Part shown: positions 11,345 through 24,312 of the stretch, piece by piece
How positions within the stretch are numbered: position 1 is the stretch's first letter
Layout of the letters: every line of letters begins with the position of its first letter
Source: Arachis hypogaea
Lineage: Eukaryota; Streptophyta; Magnoliopsida; Fabales; Fabaceae
Length of the DNA stretch: 64,000 nt
NCBI RefSeq assembly: GCF_003086295.3
Contig: NC_092044.1
Location: 3,808,843 to 3,872,842, forward strand
Direction: 5' to 3'
Notes under the pieces: model-generated
Database searches by the model: none
What the model was told of the DNA's origin: nothing
Seen by the model: only the letters and a program-made list of their open reading frames with translations
Made by a program: the position numbers and the translations under genes

Positions 11345-12925
11345 ATACTCTACACGTAATGATCCAAATTTTTTTAGTATGAAAATATTTCATAAATACT
11401 TAGATAGTCATTGTAATATTACTAAGATGGTTATAGGATTTCAGTTTTCAACCTTACTTTGCATTCTTCATGAGTACTTGACTTTTGACCATTAAAATAA
11501 AGACTACAATAATGATAAGTACTCCTTCAACTTATAATAAGTTGTGTGCATGTATACTGGATTGCATGCTATGAAGGTATAATTATTTAATAATAAATAC
11601 CAAGAGTATTCTATTAAATTAAATAAGTTTTAGTTCTTTAAATTATATTCTTCCTAATTTTAGTCCTTTTAATAAGCTATATAATTTTTAGTTTTATGTT
11701 CTTAAAATTTTTTTCATTTTTTGTGGTTTATCCATGTATGATAATGTAACTATTTAACAATAATATACATTAATGATCAATCAAACCAAACATTTAACTT
11801 TTGGGACAAATTAAATAAAAAATACAAGAATAACAAAAATTAAAATTTAAAAATTTATATAATTAATAAAAAATCTATATACACTTTTTAGAAATTTAGA
11901 GAAAAAAGAGAAATATTTAAAAAGTAAACTAAATTGTGTTTACTGATTATTATATTTACTTTTTTTATTTGAAATTTTAAAATTACAAATTAAGTAAATA
12001 TAACGCAGAACTATATTACTCAAAAATTATAATAAAATAAAAATTTTAATTAGAATTACTTTCTAAGTTTTTAAATGAATCAATTGAAAATACGGAAAAT
12101 AACTTTTAATTAGTTGCTGATAAATTTTAAATTTGTCATTACAATAAGAATTAGTAAAATATTATTTTTTGCTAGCTAATTAAATAATGTATAGCTTAGT
12201 TGGAGAATATTCCCAAAATATTATTTATCATATATATATATATATATATATATATTACAAATATTTGTAATTAATTTTTATTATATTTTATTTATTATAA
12301 ATAAAAATAAACAATTGTAATGTTTCTAAACAACAAATATTTTAAATATATTAGTAGCGTGGATTTAGCAGTTAATTATGTCTCAATTTGAAGTAACCTT
12401 AATAATTGTTTAGAACAATAATTTTTATGTTATTTAATTTAATTTTCATGAAAAAATATTCTTGCATTATAGTTATTTACGATTTAGTAGAGTAGGTTGT
12501 TATCAACAGTACTCAAGTACTCATGTATATGGATCTATGTTTATGCTTTCGGTCACACATTATTGTGTCAATGAATCTAATCTAATAATACTAATAATAT
12601 TTAGCTTTTGAATTTTGACATATAGATACAGATACACAGTAACAAGTGGACATACTCTTATATGGAGACTCAAATTAAATATATCAGGTGATATTCATAT
12701 ATGAAAAAATTCTATAAACTTTTGGTACAAATTATATTTTTTCTATCCGGCAAATTATTAATACAGTTATGATTGAAAAAAATATTTAATAATATCATTT
12801 ATTTGTAATACATCCATTAACATAATGGTAAGAAAAATAAACATCAACATTTTTATCGGTCTTTTAATTTTTATATAATAAAAATATATATTTAATTATA
12901 TAATATTACAAAAAAATTTATTAAG
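11345..12925. other. intergenic, AT-rich
   Basis: No gene seen. Contains a (TA)n run at about 12231-12255. Confidence 0.5.
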
Positions 12926-13620
12926 TACTAATAGATTTACTCATAAAAATACAAAAAAATCACAAAAAATTATTACTATTAAATTTAGTAGCAAACGGAT
13001 CTAAACGGTAAAATTCTCTCTCTAATAACAGGTGAATTTAAAAAATTTGTTGGCAAAATCATGGAGATAGTTGTTTTCCTAAAATTTTTTACTATAATTT
13101 TGGCATTATAAATTCGAGTTTTACATCATATTATCTTAGATTTATTCCTCAGCAACTTTAACAGTAACAAATTATTTTATATTAATTAAATTAAAATATA
13201 GTGACAGATTTATTCGACAATAAATTTAACGGTAAATTTAAATTTAATTTTTTAAATTTTTTGTTGAACATGTTAGAATTTGATATAACATCGTCAATCT
13301 ATTTGTCGAGAGTTAATAATCAAATTCCAATCAAGTAGTATTTTTAATAAAAATAATCAACTATAATATGAAATAATAAGTGTACATAAAAAAATAAGTC
13401 AAATAGATAAACTACTAATACCGTAAAACAAAACAATAATAATCATATCATTATCATCCTTGATCCTATTGAGACGGTGGTTTAGGTGGTAGTGTTGATG
13501 AATGATGACTGCCTTGATGCCTATGCAACTGATGAAGAGCCTCTTTTAGAAGCGGCACTGCCACTAACGTGCATCTGGTTATAGTACACTGTTATTTGGT
13601 GTGGCATTTAATGGATCTGC

Positions 13621-15802
13621 CGTAAGACTCCAAATTTTTAGAAGTTTTATCATGTACTATTCTTGATTTATTTTATTTATTTAAGACTTTATTTTTAAAA
13701 TTTTTTATTAAAGATAATTAAATATTATTTTTGATAATTTGAATTTAAATTAACTAGAACTTAAAGATTTTTATAGTAATTGGGTAATTTCCATGTTTAA
13801 TAAGACCCTTGAGGTTTAAGATTTTTAATGTTCAAACTAATTTGAAAGAACGAGACTTTGATTAATATTTAGAAATATACCAATGACCTAAAGTGCGATT
13901 TGAGTGTTAAGGTGAACCTAAATATTATTTGAATTAATTTGAGAAAATTCATAAGAGAATGATATGTTTAGCTGTTTGACAACAGATTATGATGTCTGAA
14001 TTGAATTTCTAAAAGATATATGAATTTGATTGTGAATTTTAAAATAAATGAGTAAGTAATGCGATTCTTGGCACTATGTGGACTAACTATATTATTATTA
14101 TTATTATTGAAAGTAAATGGTCAAAGCATGACTTTCAAAAGAAAAAGTGCCAATATGTGATTATAGAAAGTAAGTGATTTGAATTGTGATGAGATTGTTT
14201 AGTTAGCAAGAATGTGGGTTTTATTCCGCTTGCGTGTGTTTTAATATGATTATTCTAATTGAGAATTGAGTGATGATACTAATTACTTGTTTGATAAGGA
14301 TAGTGAATTTGTTTTGCTTGCTCAGTATTCTGTTATTATATAGGGATAGTAATTTTGTCCCGTCCATAACGAGGATGGTGATTTTTGTCCCGCTTATAAT
14401 TTGATGATGATGATTGTTCTTTTGACAAATGTGATTATGAGAAATTATGATTATGATTTTGGTGATAACTATGATTATGTTTGATTATGATTATGATTGT
14501 GATATAACAACTGAGTTAGCAAGGATGATAGTTTTGTCTCGCTTGTATCATTGATGAAATATTGGCGCTTGGCAATGATGGTAGTTTTGTCCCACTTGCT
14601 CGGTACTACAATGGACATGTGGGATGGTAGTTTTGTCCCGCCCACATTCTCTCTTATCGTAAGGGTGGCAGGCCACTCTCTCGGATAGTAGTGTTGTCTC
14701 CAGTGAGAAGGTGGAAGGACACTCTCCCGCGATTTTATGTTATATTATATAGACTTCTTGGAAGTTCTGATATTTTCTCCTAAAGATGCACGATAGAGAG
14801 GGTATGTCCAGGTTAGCTATTAGATGTGTTGGGTTCTGACAATATAACCGATATGTGAGCTGACGTCAGTAGAACAGCATGTATCATATTGCATTTGTTT
14901 GTATATTGCTTGAATTATTTATTTGTTTGTACTTGTGTAATTGGAATATGTATGTGTGTTTGCTTGCTTGTTTGTGATTGTGATTGTTGGTCTAGAATCG
15001 TATGAAAATGATATAATTTTTCAAAAAAGAGATTGACTGGATGGTAAATATGGAAAGAAATAAAAAGTGAGTAATAGGCTTCATGATTCAGAAATAAGAA
15101 AAGTAAGCAATAGTGAAATTAAATTGGTTAATTATAAGAAAAATGATAATGTATAAAAGAAAATGATATTGAAAAATATGCATGATGAGAGAGTAGCAGT
15201 TGAATTCCTAAAAGTTTGGAGAACAAAAGGGAACCAATCGCAAGAGAATGATTCATAAGATAAGCATTAATCAACTGTGTAAAGCGATTTATATTTTATA
15301 TCTTTTTATGACATTTCTAAAACCCTTACTGATATCGTGTGGTTTGGTTCTCACTCATCTATATCCTAATATTTTTCATGAAATAGACGAGGAAGTCTTT
15401 AAAGACCTTGACTGAGCATTGGACATATAGTAGTTTATTTTTAGAGTAAATTTGAATTTAGTTATTTTTTTCTCACTGTTATTTTAGAACTCAGTCTGGT
15501 ATGAGAGGTAGGAAATTATATTATTTGTTGTATGTATACAAATATGTGTAAAGAAGTATACTTGATGTATTTTTATTCATGATCATAGATGTAGTTGTTT
15601 GAGTTGTAGTAATTGTTGATTATGTTGTTATAATTAGACTATGGAATGTATGTATGTATAAAAAATGTCTTCTATTTTAAGTTTTGATTTTTAAAAAGCT
15701 CTTTTAATATGTAAGCAAGTAATACAGTGAATATAAGTAATACCTTTGTCATTAGCAATATCATGACTTAAAGTATGATATTCTGATAGTAAGAGTATTA
15801 CA
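13621..15802 (+). repeat. 5' LTR of the non-autonomous element
   Basis: 2182 bases. The interior holds about six spaced copies of a GATGGTAGTTTTGTCCCGC-like motif between 14340 and 14700. Only the first ~190 and last ~80 bases match the 3' LTR. Confidence 0.6.
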
Positions 15803-15805
15803 TTA

Positions 15806-15816
15806 TGATATCAGAG
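15806..15816 (+). other. primer-binding site (tRNA-iMet type)
   Basis: TGATATCAGAG starts three bases after the 5' LTR. It differs by one base from the TGGTATCAGAG typical of plant LTR elements primed by initiator tRNA-Met. Confidence 0.6.
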
Positions 15817-17146
15817 TAATCTTTTCTGTAGAGCCTAAAGAGTGGACTGAATATGCTTCGTTGCATATTCTGAATACATGTCATGCATTAGGTCTTGTCA
15901 AGGAGATAGGAATTAGGGCTTTATGCGCATGACCGTCTTTCGATTAATGCCATTGGCTTACTTTTGTGTAATTCGTGGTATTAACTCTGACCAACTTAGT
16001 ATTATTGAATTGCGTATATGTGGACGCTAATACATTGTCAAAGACAACCTAAAAATGTTAAGAAGCTAGTGATGATAGGTTGAGGACATTAGGAATCAAA
16101 GGAGGTTAGTGTTAGGATAACTATACTTGAGTGAATGTTAAGTTACTTGGATGCGATTAGGTTTTTGTTTGATAAATTGCTATTGTTCTGATTGTAATGG
16201 TTGAATTGTTTGATTTTGTGTGTGGATTTTTTATTCTCGAAAGAGCTAGTTTGCTTAATACACATATGGATTTTGAGAATTCTAAGAGGTTGCTACTTAA
16301 AGTAAAGACAGTGAAGTTAGAAATAATGTGACCCGATTGAAAGAATTCAAATAAAGTTAAGATCAATTTTGTTATGATGATAAATCCTTCTAAGCTTTTG
16401 TTGTTTTAGAACTTAGCCATAAACCACGTCCCTAATCTGTTACAAGATAAGTGATATTTTGACATATTGTCAAATAACATTAGAATATAGCCACGAAAAG
16501 AGATAATACTCTTTTCTTGATAATTCTGGTTTGGATAAAATTAAGTTAGATAAGAACCTTTATGATTCATGATGATGTTGATATAAAATTTAAAAAAATG
16601 GATAATTAGTTAATTAAGAATTGTGGAGTACTAAAGATTTTTAACTAATAAATTGATTAGTGATTATTAAGGTCAATAAGAGGTCAAAGAGGATAACTAC
16701 AAGGGTGAGGTCTTAATTCTTATTGATACAAATAGTTGGTCGTTTTGGAGAATTAGAAAGTGAATTCCGTAAGCTGTGGCATTGCAAGAAGTTGTGAAGT
16801 ATTGGATTTTAGAGAAAACTCTTGTTAATCTCATAATTCAGAAGTCAAAATCAACCTAGTGAGTTAATTTAAAGATTGAAGAAATGCTAAGCCTTGAGTG
16901 ATTCAAGGAACAGAAGATTGTGGCTCACAATGCAATGATTTAGCTAAGGTATTGCAGTAATGTGGGGTGATAATGTTTCATTGGAGTTCCTTATTGGGTG
17001 TCGAATTTGTAGAATTAGTATTTTTCGAAATTCTATAGTTAGAGTGGAGTTGCTGATTATAAATTTAAGAGGCATAATTAAAGTTGCATAAATTTTTTAT
17101 GAAGAACTTAGTAAAGTTAAGGAGTGATTAAGCTTAAGTTTTGGAA

Positions 17147-18324
17147 AATGTCTATTCTCCTTTAAATCAGTCTCTGTTGAGCAATATTAACTCTTACAAT
17201 CTGGATGTTCAAGCTGGTCTAGAGGTTGGTTATTGTTGGACTGGTGTGGCTTTAAAGGTTTATGATGCTCGTAGTGGTTATTTGTGACTTAGTAAGAATA
17301 TATTTAGTTAGGAGGATATGGGTAATTGGCTTTGGCTTTGGCATCACCATGTTCCGGAAAAACACAAATTTTTGGCCTGACTATGTCTTCGGGAGGCTCT
17401 TCCTACTGCTACATTTCATTTTAGGAGGGGTATTTTGCATACGGATAGCTATCCACAATATTTCTCAAGTCAGATATCGATTTTATATTGCATTTGGGAT
17501 TGTCCAAAAGCCCAACTAGTTTGGCATGCATGCTTTGGGGATCTCCGGTCAACTAGTGGATTTGATGAGTTGGTTCTTACATAATAGCAAACGCCGCTCC
17601 TTTAGATTCTTTTCTGATCTCTAGTGGATTTGGCATTCAAGAAATAACGAGATCTTTCATCCTCACGAGCATTGGACTACAAACAAGGTGACTGGTATGA
17701 CCTTGTCCTTGGAAAAGGAGCTCCGAAATATTTTTGAGTTGCAACGACTATCTATCCTCTCCACCATTAGTGGCTCTTGGATTTCTCCCTCAGTGGGTAC
17801 CTTTAAGATTAATTGTGATGCTAGCTATCCTGGCAATAGTGCTCGGGTTGGTTTTGCTTGTGTTAGCAGATATTGGAAAGGAAGGTGGCAACGAGGCTGT
17901 TTAGGAACAATTGAGAGTCGTAGCATTTTGCAAGGAGAGTTGTTTGCTATTTGGAGAGACTTTCTTTTAGCATGGGACTCGAAGCAAAGAGATATTATAT
18001 GTGAGACAGACTGTGTGAAGGCTTTTACTATTATTAATAATTTACAGGATTACTCTAGTTTTATTGATCCTTTGGTGTTAAAAATCTAAAATATCATGTC
18101 TTGGAAATAGCGTGCTGATCTCCGGTTGATCTTGAGAGATGCAAACACAGTAGCAGACATCATGGCAAAGATTGCAATGAGGACCTTTTCTCCTCAAGTG
18201 GAACTTCCGTTGCTTTAGAAAGAATTTGAGAGTAGTATTCAGCGGGACTGTCTTTCTTAGGTAGTTTCTTGTTTATTTTTATTTCTTTTTTGTTGTTGTT
18301 TGTTTTCTTTAAAGTCACAAAAAA
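17147..18324 (+). mobile_element. 5'-truncated LINE (L1-type), dead
   Basis: A ~1.18 kb insertion is bounded by the exact 17 bp duplication AAGCTTAAGTTTTGGAA at 17130-17146 and 18325-18341, and ends in a short A tail (18319-18326). The 5' part, in shifted frames, encodes the ORF2 C-terminal zinc-binding region (RRGILHTDSYPQ, WDCPKAQLVWHAC). It is followed by an RNase H-like domain at 17688-18089 (FKINCDASY, LQGELFAIWRDFLLAW, ICETDCVKAF) and, after a stop, RDANTVADIMAKIAM. This is the arrangement of the 3' end of plant LINE ORF2. Several frameshifts and stops show it is inactive. Confidence 0.85.
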
Positions 18325-19066
18325 AAGCTTAAGTTTTGGAATGTTGTAATCTATAGTTGGTAGTGAGATTAGTCCCTTCTTGGGACTTATTGGATGGTTA
18401 GGAGAAAAAAAAAAGAAATATTGAGCTAGATTACGTTGAAGAGGTTGGATATTTGAAGTGAAAGTTGAGGTAAAAATATACCTTCAATATAATAATGTTT
18501 AGTGTTTGAATTGATTCTTGGTGTTGCAAACTTTGAAGTTCTTGAGTGAATTATCTGAAAAGCAAGTCAATGTACAAATCAAAATTTAAGTTATGCAAAC
18601 TATTGTTGATGGATGTAATGAGATTTAAAGTAATTATGTTTGAGGTATGAAAGGTGAGGATCTAAGGTTGAAAGGATAGTCATTTCTCATGGAAGGTTAT
18701 GAGAGAATAAAGAGATTATGGAATTGGAATGCATTGAGAAGGTTGATGGATCGAGAAGAGAGTTTGAAAAGAATTCAAGTAAAGTAGCTTTTGATGTAAG
18801 ATGAGGTGTAAGTTATGACATTGGATGTTCAAATGAACTTGAAATAGTGTGATGAATAAATTGAAAAGTGCCTAATATTTGATTTGTCAAGGGAACAAGA
18901 GTGTGTGAATGTGAGCAAAATTATTTTAACACGAACCTATTAGATCTGTCTTGTAACGATTGTATTTCGTTGTACATTTTCTTATATTTTATAACAAATT
19001 TAATTTATGCAACTTTTTACGTCTCATCAATTGTTGAGGGTGAAAATTTTTATAAAGTGAATATAA

Positions 19067-20836
19067 TGTAAGATTCCAACCTTTTCAAAGTTTTATTATA
19101 AACCACTTTTGATTTGTTTAGTCGTTCAAAACTTTATTTTTAAAAAATTATTTTATTAAAGATAATTAAATATAATTTTTGGTCATTTGAGTTTAAATTA
19201 ATTAGAATTCAAAGATTTTTATAATAATTTGAGTAATTTTTATGTTTAAAATTAAAATTTTTAGAAATTAAAAAATAATAAAAATTTTATATGATTTAAT
19301 TTGATCTTGAGATTTTAAATTTAATTTTATGAAAAAAAATTAAGTAGGATATTTTTACTTTTAAATTAGTAGTTATTTTAAATTAATTAGTAAGTTGATA
19401 AATAAATATTTTGTATTGCTAAAATAAATTTTTACTGAATTATCCTTGGTCCTAAAAATTATTATTTTATCCCTCACTTTTATTAAAAAATTTTAAACTA
19501 CCCCTTACCTTTTTTTCCTAACCCTAACCCTAATTTCTAAACATATTCTCCTCTCGTAGTCACTATACATACAATTTTTCTATCTCTCATTCTTACACAC
19601 ATATTCAGAGAAGAAGAAAGAAAAAGAGAACGAAGGAGAATGGGGAAGAATGACGCTAGCAGGACTGGGAGTTGCTATCGAGCATGAGAATGGTGGAGAG
19701 AGAGATCCAAATTGAGGTGTGAGAGAGAGAGGCGTTGAGAGAGAAGACGTGACAAGGTGAGGAAGGAGGTGGCCATTCCCGTCGTAGCTGGAGCTTCCAC
19801 CACCATTGTTGTCGCCAATCGAAGTCACCACCACATTGAGTTCACCAAGAAGAAGATGATGAAAGAGAAAGATAAATAGAGAGAAGGACAGTGCCATTGC
19901 CGTCGCTATTGGGTTGTTGCCAGATCCACGACCGTCGTCATCGAAGAAGTCGCTGCTAGAAGGAAATCCTTGCATCGCCGAACCCAGCAAAGGAGAGAAC
20001 AAATGCAAAAAAGGAAAAAAAGGAAACGTGACGGAGCAGGAGTATCTTCGTCATTCCTATAGTTATCGTGTCGTCGTGCCCCTGGTTGCCGGAAAATGGA
20101 TCTGCTATTGCTGGATACCATGGTTAGAGCTGTTGTTGTTGTTGCTCAAGTTTCGCTCAGCCACGGTTGTTGTTGGTGAGCTTGAAGGGAGTCACTACCG
20201 CTGCTTTTGCTCGCCAAAAAAGCTGTTGCCACCACTTCTTATTTAGGTAAGCTTGCCAAAAAACTGCCCCTATCTTGCTTCGTGTTGTCCTATTTGCAGT
20301 TGTTTTTGATCTTTTGTTTTTAAGAACTGTCACTGTTGTTGTGTGGTACTGCCACCTTTGTCCATAGCCACGATTGTTGCTAAAAGTCACTACCGCGATA
20401 GCCGTATATCTCTATCAGAGCTAATGTGAATGTTGTTGCCACTAGTCTGATCGTGTAGTTGAGTCAGCTTAAGGTAGGAGATTTTTCCTTAAACTTATGT
20501 TATTTCAAGAAATTATTTTAAATTGATATGGAATATATATTTAGTAAATGTGTGAGTCATATGAATCAAATTGGAGTGTTTTGGAGAAATAAAATTGATT
20601 AAATGATGATAGATTTTAAAGTAATAAAATGGATCAGAAACAGTAGTTGAAGCCTCTTGGTAGGTAGATTAGGATTTATGAATATCTTGCCTCTTAGTTG
20701 AAGATATGAGTTGTGATTACTTGATTCTGTGGATCATTTGATGAACGTTGTAGTTAATTACAATGAACACAAGTAATATCTTTCCGTTAGCGATATCATG
20801 ACTTAAATATGATATTTTGATAGTAAGGGTGTTACA
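19067..20836 (+). repeat. 3' LTR of the non-autonomous element
   Basis: 1770 bases. Its middle (about 19500-20480) is GC-richer, with CT-rich and GAGAGAGA stretches and codon-like text on both strands, quite unlike the middle of the 5' LTR. Open frames of 70-142 codons in this part show no family resemblance and overlap each other on opposite strands, so I do not call genes there. Confidence 0.6.
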
Positions 20837-21594
20837 TCTACCCTAGCTCCTGCCTCAGGAACTCTGCCTCTGCATCGCAAGTATTCCTTTCTACCATGCG
20901 TGCGAGGAGCTCGTTATTCCTCTCCTCAGCCAGATGCAGTTGGTGACCCTGGTTCTGTAAGCTCTAAGTGAGACTGTGAGTATGCTTTCGTAAATCGATA
21001 TCCTTGGGATCTGCAAGGCTGGTGGCTGAGGTGGGTGAAACCCCAAGGTGGAGGTGTGTTAGTTGCTGGCGAAGAACGACCCCGGCCTGTAGACATGATT
21101 CTTGTACGACTCAAATACGATCTCTCACCACACTGCGTCAAGATTGATGACAAAAACATAGGAGTTGTTGCCGTCCTCCCTAATATGCTAAAATTGCTGG
21201 GTCACATCCTCCAGGTTAGGGGAGACCGAAAGAGAGAGAAGAGGGATGGGGAGAGAAGAGGTTTCAAAAAGTGAGGAGAAAAGGGTGCGCGTTTTGAATT
21301 TAGGCCAAAATTATTGTCAGATTTACCGATGGATAAATACGATGACAATGAATTTGTGGTTACTGAAATACAACATTCCACTAATTAGGGTTATCGGCGG
21401 ATAAATTCGTTGGTAAATCTCACCTTAATTTTTACGCCTTTTTTAAAAATTTTTTCCTCCAATTATTACCAACGAATTTATCATTAGAAACAAAATTCCA
21501 ACATAATAGTTTGTGCTGATGAATTTATTACTTCAATTGCCAATAAATTTGACGATAAAATCATTACTAATAAAAAACATTAAATCTAATAGTA

Positions 21595-23570
21595 TTCAAT
21601 ATTTTTCTTATAATATAATATTATATCAATAAAATAATTATTTTTATATTAATTACATAAATAATTAAAAAAAATATGACTAACTAATTATATATGAAAT
21701 ATATTAAAATTAGATTCTTTCAAATACGCAATACATATTTAGCACTTTCAAATATAGAAAAATTGTATTATCTTATCAAATGGCCAATTCTATGATATTT
21801 TTTATTTGGTGTCTAATTTTTTTTAATTTATTTTTTATAGTAAAATTTAAATTTTTTATTTTTTATACTCTAAATTTAAAATTAATTATTTAATTATTTT
21901 GACAATTAAACAATAATTTTTAGACACTATAACAAGCACACATTCACCCATATATATACACAAAGTTGAACGACATGCATATCCATAAACGAATTCTACC
22001 AATAAAAAAAAATCATAGCTAGCAATCTACCATTAGTTAAATAATGGTGGTTTTTTTGATAGATAAACGATGGTAAAATTAAAACATCACATTATTATGG
22101 ACTGTGTTAAATGCTCCCTGCATGATGCATGCATAGTAAATTAAAGATTAATAACGAGAGGACAAGTTGCGAATATAATAAATGTTGCGTCACTTTCAGA
22201 AATTGCAATGCAAGCTGTGAGGCAGTGAGAGTTTGTGATTGAAATCTGGCCAAAGCTCCTTTTAATTTTATTGAAACATCCAAAGCTAGCTGAGGTAAGG
22301 GACTATATGTAGTTCCTGCTTTCAAATTTCCAGCACAGAATTTTAATAATATTGTGCTAAAATAAGTTAATAATATTAGTTAGTCAATATTACACGTGTT
22401 GACGTGTATCCTCTTATTTATAAAAAAATGCATTAATAATTTTTCAGATCTAGTTATAATAATAATAATAATAATATGTAATATTCTGTATAGGATAATA
22501 TAGTCTAATATTAAGTATACAAGTTTAGTTTGTACTCCTGCGATCTTCCTATCTTTACAGGAATTACAGCATTATTTTTCTTCCTAATCATGTAAATTTT
22601 ACTGACAAGATAATCTTTTGTTTTCTTATTTTAGGGATATGTCTACAAAAATTTATTTTTAGATAAATGACAAATATTCAACATATAATACATCCTATAC
22701 ATCATTTTCCACAAAGAAAAATGTATGAATTCAAAAACAGAATAATTAATGTGTGGTAAATATAATCTTAATATTTACCATTTTTTGATATAATAATACA
22801 CCTGGTGAAGATAACGTAAAAACTAAAAGCATTCATGAAGTTATCAAACAAAATTTTTGAGAAAAAGATCTCTCGCCAATAATGGATACTAATTAATTTT
22901 GTAGTATCGACGTAGTGGATTTTGAGAAAAGTCTTTTCGGAATGTTAATTATCATTTGTGTCTCTCTTTTAGTAGATATCCTTATGTATATTGTAGTGTA
23001 ATTAGGTTTTTTTGTTATTTTATTTATTTATTTTCACGATAAAAAAGGGTCAAGACACAAAAATATCCTCTAATTTTGAGATATTTTTATATTTTAGAAT
23101 GTTAGACAATTAAGTCACTTTTTTTAACAAGTTTAACTATATAAGTTAATCAATTAAATCAGTCCTAAAAAATAGCTTAATTTTTAAATTTGTTATTAAA
23201 AAAATTTATCAATTAAATTAATACTTCATAAATATTATAAATTAATTATTTTTGTCTTTTAATCACTTACTTATCAATTTTCGTTAATAATTAATAATAT
23301 AAAACGTTAACTCATATTATACATTATACCTAACAATTTAACATATTTAATTAGAAATTAAATAAATATATTTATAAAAATTTATCAATTTAGTGTAGTT
23401 AAATGCTATTTATAATATATATTATCAGTTAATGTTATATATCATTAATTATTGACGAAAACTATTTATTAAGTGACAGAAGAGCAAAAATAATTAATTT
23501 ATAAATTTTAAAAAACTAATTTAATTACTAATTTTTTAAAAAATAAATGTAAAAAATATTAGGAAGAGAT
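21595..23570. other. intergenic, AT-rich
   Basis: A short (AAT)n run lies near 22459-22476. A minus-strand open frame at 22107-22325 (LPQLALDVSIKLKGALARFQ) is protein-like but has no start context, splice support or recognised family. Nothing else seen. Confidence 0.45.
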
Positions 23571-23748
23571 TTTGGCAGAGACAAAAAAAAAAAATCATAA
23601 ATTAGAAACAATTATCCCAAATAATTTAATTTCGGTTTTTCAATTTTGTTGTTCTCCTCCGCAGCTTCCACTCTCACCCGCGCGCCGCCACTATCACCTG
23701 CGCGCCGCCACTCTCTCCCCGGAGATCGTCGAATCTATCAAACAGATT

Positions 23749-23752
<4 letters not shown>

Positions 23753-23782
<30 letters not shown>
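23753..23782. repeat. (CT)n microsatellite
   Basis: About fourteen CT units, just after the IDH exon 1 relic and before the leader-like block; typical of plant 5' leaders. Confidence 0.9.
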
Positions 23783-23787
<5 letters not shown>

Positions 23788-24312
23788 CAGGCTGTCAAAA
23801 TACCCTAATTCCTAAATAAAATCAGCAGCGCAAGTTCCCTTCTCACGCTCTCAGCAGCGCCAAGTTCTCCGGCCGTCTGTCGCCTCCCGTGTCCTCGTCT
23901 TCCAGTAGTCGTCCGGTCGTCGTCGTCGCCGCCTTCCTGCGGTGCCCTCCAGTCGCCGTCATTGTCTCAGTTCCGGTAGGTCCTCTATTCCTCTACTTAT
24001 ATGCCAATGCCACAGTTGTTCTCTTCCTTTGTCTTTAGCCTTCTGTTTTTTTGTTTATTTTTTTTCTGTTGTGAATAATTTTTTTGATGGAGAATTTTTC
24101 TAACACAGTGCAGAGCCTATATCAGTACAAACTTGGTCTTAGATTCGTTTTCCATTTTTTTGGGGTCTATTTGATTCCATAGTCTATTTTGGTTAAGATT
24201 TTCTGTCTTTCTTGGTACATGCACTTTCCAAGTTTTTCTACGAAAGAGTTTGTTTGGTTGCTTCACATGTTAACATGACACTGACGAATTGGAACTTTTT
24301 ACATTTTTGCAG

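Larger units (their letters stand above)
13621..20836 (+). mobile_element. non-autonomous LTR retrotransposon, decayed
   Basis: Direct terminal repeats at 13621-15802 and 19067-20836 share their first ~190 bases (TGTAAGATTCCAA... at the 3' copy, CGTAAGACTCC... at the 5' copy) and their last ~80 bases ending GTATTACA / GTGTTACA. Flanking 5-mers TCTGC (13616-13620) and TCTAC (20837-20841) look like a target-site duplication with one transition. A primer-binding site follows the 5' LTR. I see no gag, protease or reverse transcriptase in the 3.3 kb interior, only decayed sequence plus a LINE insertion. Superfamily is undetermined. Confidence 0.65.
12926..21594 (-). mobile_element. decayed DNA transposon (CACTA-like?) carrying nested insertions
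   Basis: The outermost layer of a nest. Terminal sequences are imperfect inverted repeats: TACTAATAGATTTAC at the left, and TACTATTAGATTTAA on the reverse strand at the right end. Both ends are rich in subterminal phrases built on AAATTTATCGGTAAAT (about 12980-13270 and 21315-21560). Minus-strand coding relics lie on either side of the LTR insertion. On the right (20837-21240) are FESYKNHVYRPGSFFASN and HLSHQPCRSQGYRFT; on the left (13440-13620) a His/Pro-rich tail including LHRHQGSHHSSTLP. The termini suggest CACTA with the first C mutated, but no matching 3 bp target duplication was found, so class is tentative. Confidence 0.4.

Noticed and set aside
11049..11495. Two small plus-strand frames (MMHSSVLLTNYTCH..., MSLFKDTTSH...)
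   Set aside because: They translate the tandem repeat and its flank; repeated text, no protein family.
19517..19534. CCTAACCCTAACCCTAA resembling plant telomere repeat
   Set aside because: Only about two and a half units inside an LTR; no array, so not a telomeric or interstitial telomere tract of note.
19580..20390. Open frames of 70-142 codons on both strands in the 3' LTR
   Set aside because: Mutually overlapping, Ser/Arg-rich low-complexity text within an LTR, no motif. Kept only as an oddity of the LTR middle.
22107..22325. Minus-strand 72-codon frame with protein-like text
   Set aside because: No recognised family, start context or splice partner; not strong enough to list as a gene.
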